Shown here: in pieces, positions 33,063 to 35,007 of the stretch
Numbering within the stretch: the stretch's first letter is position 1
How the letters are laid out: the number at the start of each line of letters is the position of its first letter
Assembly: GCA_903909015.1 (NCBI GenBank)
Contig: CAIVUE010000090.1
Location: 1 to 35,007 of the forward strand
DNA from: an uncultured Methylophilaceae bacterium
GTDB lineage: Bacteria > Pseudomonadota > Gammaproteobacteria > Burkholderiales > Methylophilaceae
Length of the DNA stretch: 35,007 bases
Reading direction: 5' to 3'
The notes under the pieces: model-generated
Told to the model about the DNA's origin: nothing
Database searches by the model: none
What the model saw: the letters and a program-made list of their open reading frames with translations, nothing else
Program-made: the position numbers and the translations under genes

Positions 33063-34094
33063 GTGCAAATCGGCCAATACAAACTGCGTAATAACCTAGT
33101 TGTTGCACCCATGGCGGGGGTAACAGACAGGCCTTTTCGCATGCTATGTAAAAAGTTAGGTGCAGGCTATGCAGTTTCTGAGATGGTGACATCAAATTCA
33201 CTACTGTATGGCAGCGCAAAAACATTGAGACGCGCCAATCACGAAGGTGAAGTTGAACCTATTTCTGTTCAGATTGCAGGCGCCGACCCAAAAATGTTGG
33301 CCGATGCCGCAAGATACAATGTAGACCACGGCGCACAAATCATCGATATCAATATGGGTTGCCCGGCCAAAAAAATCTGTAATGTAATGGCAGGTTCAGC
33401 ACTATTAAAAGATGAACCCCTTGTTTCTCAAATTCTTAAAGCTGTGGTTGCTGCAGTGAATGTACCTGTCACCCTTAAAATTCGTACAGGCTGGGACAAA
33501 CAAAATCGCAATGCAGTTGCAGTAGCCAAAATGGCTGAAGATATTGGAGTTCAAGCGCTGGCAATGCATGGTCGCACGAGAGCATGTGCATACATGGGCG
33601 AGGCTGAGTACGATACCATCGCTGAAGTAAAACAAGCGATTAACATTCCATTAATTGCCAATGGCGATATTACAACACCTGAAAAAGCCAAATACGTGCT
33701 CGAATACACGGGCGCTGACGGTGTAATGATTGGTCGTGCAGCACAAGGTCGACCTTGGATATTCCGTGAAATAGAACATTACTTAGCCACTGGCGAGCAC
33801 ATGCCTCCTCCAGAGGTGTCAGAAATTCGCAGCGTGATGCTAGGTCATATTCACGATTTATATGAATTTTATGGTGATTTAAGTGGCATGCGCGTTGCTC
33901 GTAAGCATATTTCTTGGTACACCAAAGGTTTGAAAGACTCTGCTAATTTCCGTCATGCGATGAATCAATTACAAACCATTGATGACCAATTGGCAGCAAT
34001 CAACGATTTCTTCAACGGTTTAGAGCAACAAAACTCGCGCATTCAATACGTCATTGATGAATTAGAGACTAATGGTGAGGTGCTAGCAGCATGA
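33063..34094 (+). CDS. dusB: tRNA-dihydrouridine synthase DusB
   Basis: DusB uses FMN and NADPH to reduce uridine to dihydrouridine in the tRNA D loop. The 343-residue TIM-barrel protein has VVAPMAGVTDRPFRMLC, MGCPAKKICN with the catalytic Cys100, VTLKIRTGWD, LAMHGRTRACAY, LIANGDITTPEKA and GVMIGRAAQGRPWIFREI. The start is a GTG at 33063. It gives QIGQYKLRNNLVVAPMAG, which aligns with the E. coli N-terminus. An AGAAGG lies 13 bases upstream, rather distant, and a TATAAA lies at 33023-33028. Its stop overlaps the fis start by four bases (ATGA), the dusB-fis operon known from E. coli and other proteobacteria. Confidence 0.96.
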   Translation: MQIGQYKLRNNLVVAPMAGVTDRPFRMLCKKLGAGYAVSEMVTSNSLLYGSAKTLRRANHEGEVEPISVQIAGADPKMLADAARYNVDHGAQIIDINMGCPAKKICNVMAGSALLKDEPLVSQILKAVVAAVNVPVTLKIRTGWDKQNRNAVAVAKMAEDIGVQALAMHGRTRACAYMGEAEYDTIAEVKQAINIPLIANGDITTPEKAKYVLEYTGADGVMIGRAAQGRPWIFREIEHYLATGEHMPPPEVSEIRSVMLGHIHDLYEFYGDLSGMRVARKHISWYTKGLKDSANFRHAMNQLQTIDDQLAAINDFFNGLEQQNSRIQYVIDELETNGEVLAA

Positions 34095-34327
34095 GTTCAA
34101 AATGCGAACTTGCAAATAGCGTAGAGCATGCGCTAAATGAATATTTCAAAGATTTAGATGGCCAACCGCCTCATGCAGTTTATGACATGGTTCTTTCTTG
34201 TATTGAGAGGCCGATGATAGAGCATATTATGAAGCGTGCTGGTGGCAATCAAAGCAAAGCCGCTGAAATATTGGGGCTTAATCGCAATACTCTCAGAAAG
34301 AAATTACAGCAATACAATATAGAATAA
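34091..34327 (+). CDS. fis: Fis family DNA-binding protein
   Basis: Fis is a small nucleoid protein that bends DNA and affects rRNA promoters and replication. The 78-residue product is shorter than the 98-residue E. coli protein, as is usual in betaproteobacteria, and lacks the N-terminal arm. The C-terminal helix-turn-helix is clear: PMIEHIMKRAGGNQSKAAEILGLNRNTLRKKLQQY. The start codon overlaps the dusB stop, so its translation is probably coupled. It lies 60 bases ahead of purH. Confidence 0.95.
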   Translation: MSSKCELANSVEHALNEYFKDLDGQPPHAVYDMVLSCIERPMIEHIMKRAGGNQSKAAEILGLNRNTLRKKLQQYNIE

Positions 34328-34387
34328 GTGCAGAAAACATACTCAACCCTTATTCAATTCCAATAACTTTTATCGAAACATTTCATC

Positions 34388-35007
34388 ATGGCAGTCATTA
34401 AAAGAGCACTTATCAGCGTTTCAGACAAACAAGGCATTCTTGATTTTGCAAAGAACTTGCAAAGTTTCGGCGTAGAAATTTTATCTACGGGCGGCACAGC
34501 AAAACTTTTCCGTGAAAACAATATTCCCGTGATTGAAGTGAGTGATTACACAGGCTTTCCAGAAATGCTAGATGGCCGTGTTAAAACACTTCATCCAAAA
34601 GTACATGGAGGAATTTTAGGCCGTCGTGATTTGCCTGAGCATGTTGCTGCGATGCAAGAAGCAAACATTCCCAATATCGATATGGTGGTAGTAAACCTTT
34701 ACCCATTCCGCGAAACCATTGCTAAACCAAATTGCAGCTTAGAAGACGCTATTGAAAATATTGATATCGGCGGTCCAACGATGGTAAGAGCTGCTGCAAA
34801 AAATTATCACCACGTAGCGATTGTAACTGACCCTACTGACTACAATATGATTGCACGTGAAATGGTATCAACCAAGGGCGCAGTAGGCGCTGAAACACGC
34901 ATTATGTTGGCGAAAAAAGCTTTTTCACATACAGCTGAATATGATGGTGCAATCAGCAATTACCTCACGAGCCTCTCTATGATTGGCGAAAAGCAAGCCT
35001 TCCCAGA
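34388..35007 (+). CDS. purH: Bifunctional AICAR transformylase/IMP cyclohydrolase PurH, 5' part only
   Basis: PurH carries out the last two steps of purine synthesis, from AICAR to IMP. The frame runs off the right edge, so it is missing from the ORF track; about 206 codons of some 520 are visible. These cover the N-terminal IMP cyclohydrolase (MGS-like) domain: [81 protein letters not shown] and [14 protein letters not shown]. The start ATG at 34388 is supported by the family N-terminus, though no ribosome-binding site is evident. In betaproteobacteria purH commonly follows dusB-fis and precedes ruvC; the window ends before this can be seen. Confidence 0.97.
   Translation, partial: MAVIKRALISVSDKQGILDFAKNLQSFGVEILSTGGTAKLFRENNIPVIEVSDYTGFPEMLDGRVKTLHPKVHGGILGRRDLPEHVAAMQEANIPNIDMVVVNLYPFRETIAKPNCSLEDAIENIDIGGPTMVRAAAKNYHHVAIVTDPTDYNMIAREMVSTKGAVGAETRIMLAKKAFSHTAEYDGAISNYLTSLSMIGEKQAFP

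Overview
The window looks like ordinary chromosomal core genome from a low-GC betaproteobacterium, most likely family Methylophilaceae (Methylotenera- or Methylophilus-like). That placement is inferred from AT-rich but not extreme composition, a Coq7-type ubiquinone hydroxylase, a BPSS1780-family membrane protein beside thrB, the dusB-fis-purH order, and a CIRCE plus heat-shock promoter in front of groESL. A 16S or marker-gene search would be needed to settle it. I see no integrase, transposase, phage gene, CRISPR array or defence island, so I do not think the window holds a large undescribed system. The interesting signals are small.

Layout. 1-4.3 kb: the 5' part of selO (minus), tRNA-Leu(CAA) with its own promoter and terminator, queA, an orphan exported protein of unknown function with a clear promoter and terminator, and a DUF1097 membrane protein. 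4.5-11 kb: a mostly minus-strand block with proS, then the run arfB-tsaB-rimI-(degenerate uracil-glycosylase-like gene), then a YoaA/DinG-type Fe-S helicase. Two small plus-strand genes (DUF2389/TIGR02450 and DUF3820) sit inside this block. 11-15.2 kb: aldo/keto reductase tas, rRNA hydroxylation factor rlhA, an exported NlpC/P60 hydrolase and a SelW-like CxxC protein. 15.3-18.7 kb: the periplasmic protease ctpA, coq7 and a DUF2322-like gene on plus; OsmC and an FKBP lipoprotein on minus. 18.8-21.5 kb: dacB and bioA, overlapping on minus.

21.6-26.3 kb: groES-groEL under a sigma-32-like promoter overlapped by a CIRCE operator, a strong terminator, an intergenic stretch unusually rich in hairpins, then uvrD. 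26.3-29.4 kb: minus-strand BPSS1780 membrane protein, thrB, DUF2782 protein and a LOG-family hydrolase. 29.4-35 kb: plus-strand polA, a CinA-N/MoaB-like molybdopterin-binding protein, dusB, fis and the start of purH, which runs off the window.

Themes: translation quality and tRNA/rRNA modification (QueA, TsaB, RimI, ArfB, DusB, RlhA, ProS), DNA replication and repair (PolA, UvrD, YoaA, the candidate psi-like protein), envelope maintenance (CtpA, PBP4, NlpC/P60, FKBP) and protein folding (GroESL). The observation I rate highest is the cysteine-poor, active-site-degenerate UDG-like protein directly after rimI. It sits beside rimI as holD does in E. coli and has an N-terminus reminiscent of the polymerase III psi subunit. 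Next is the multi-hairpin region between groEL and uvrD.
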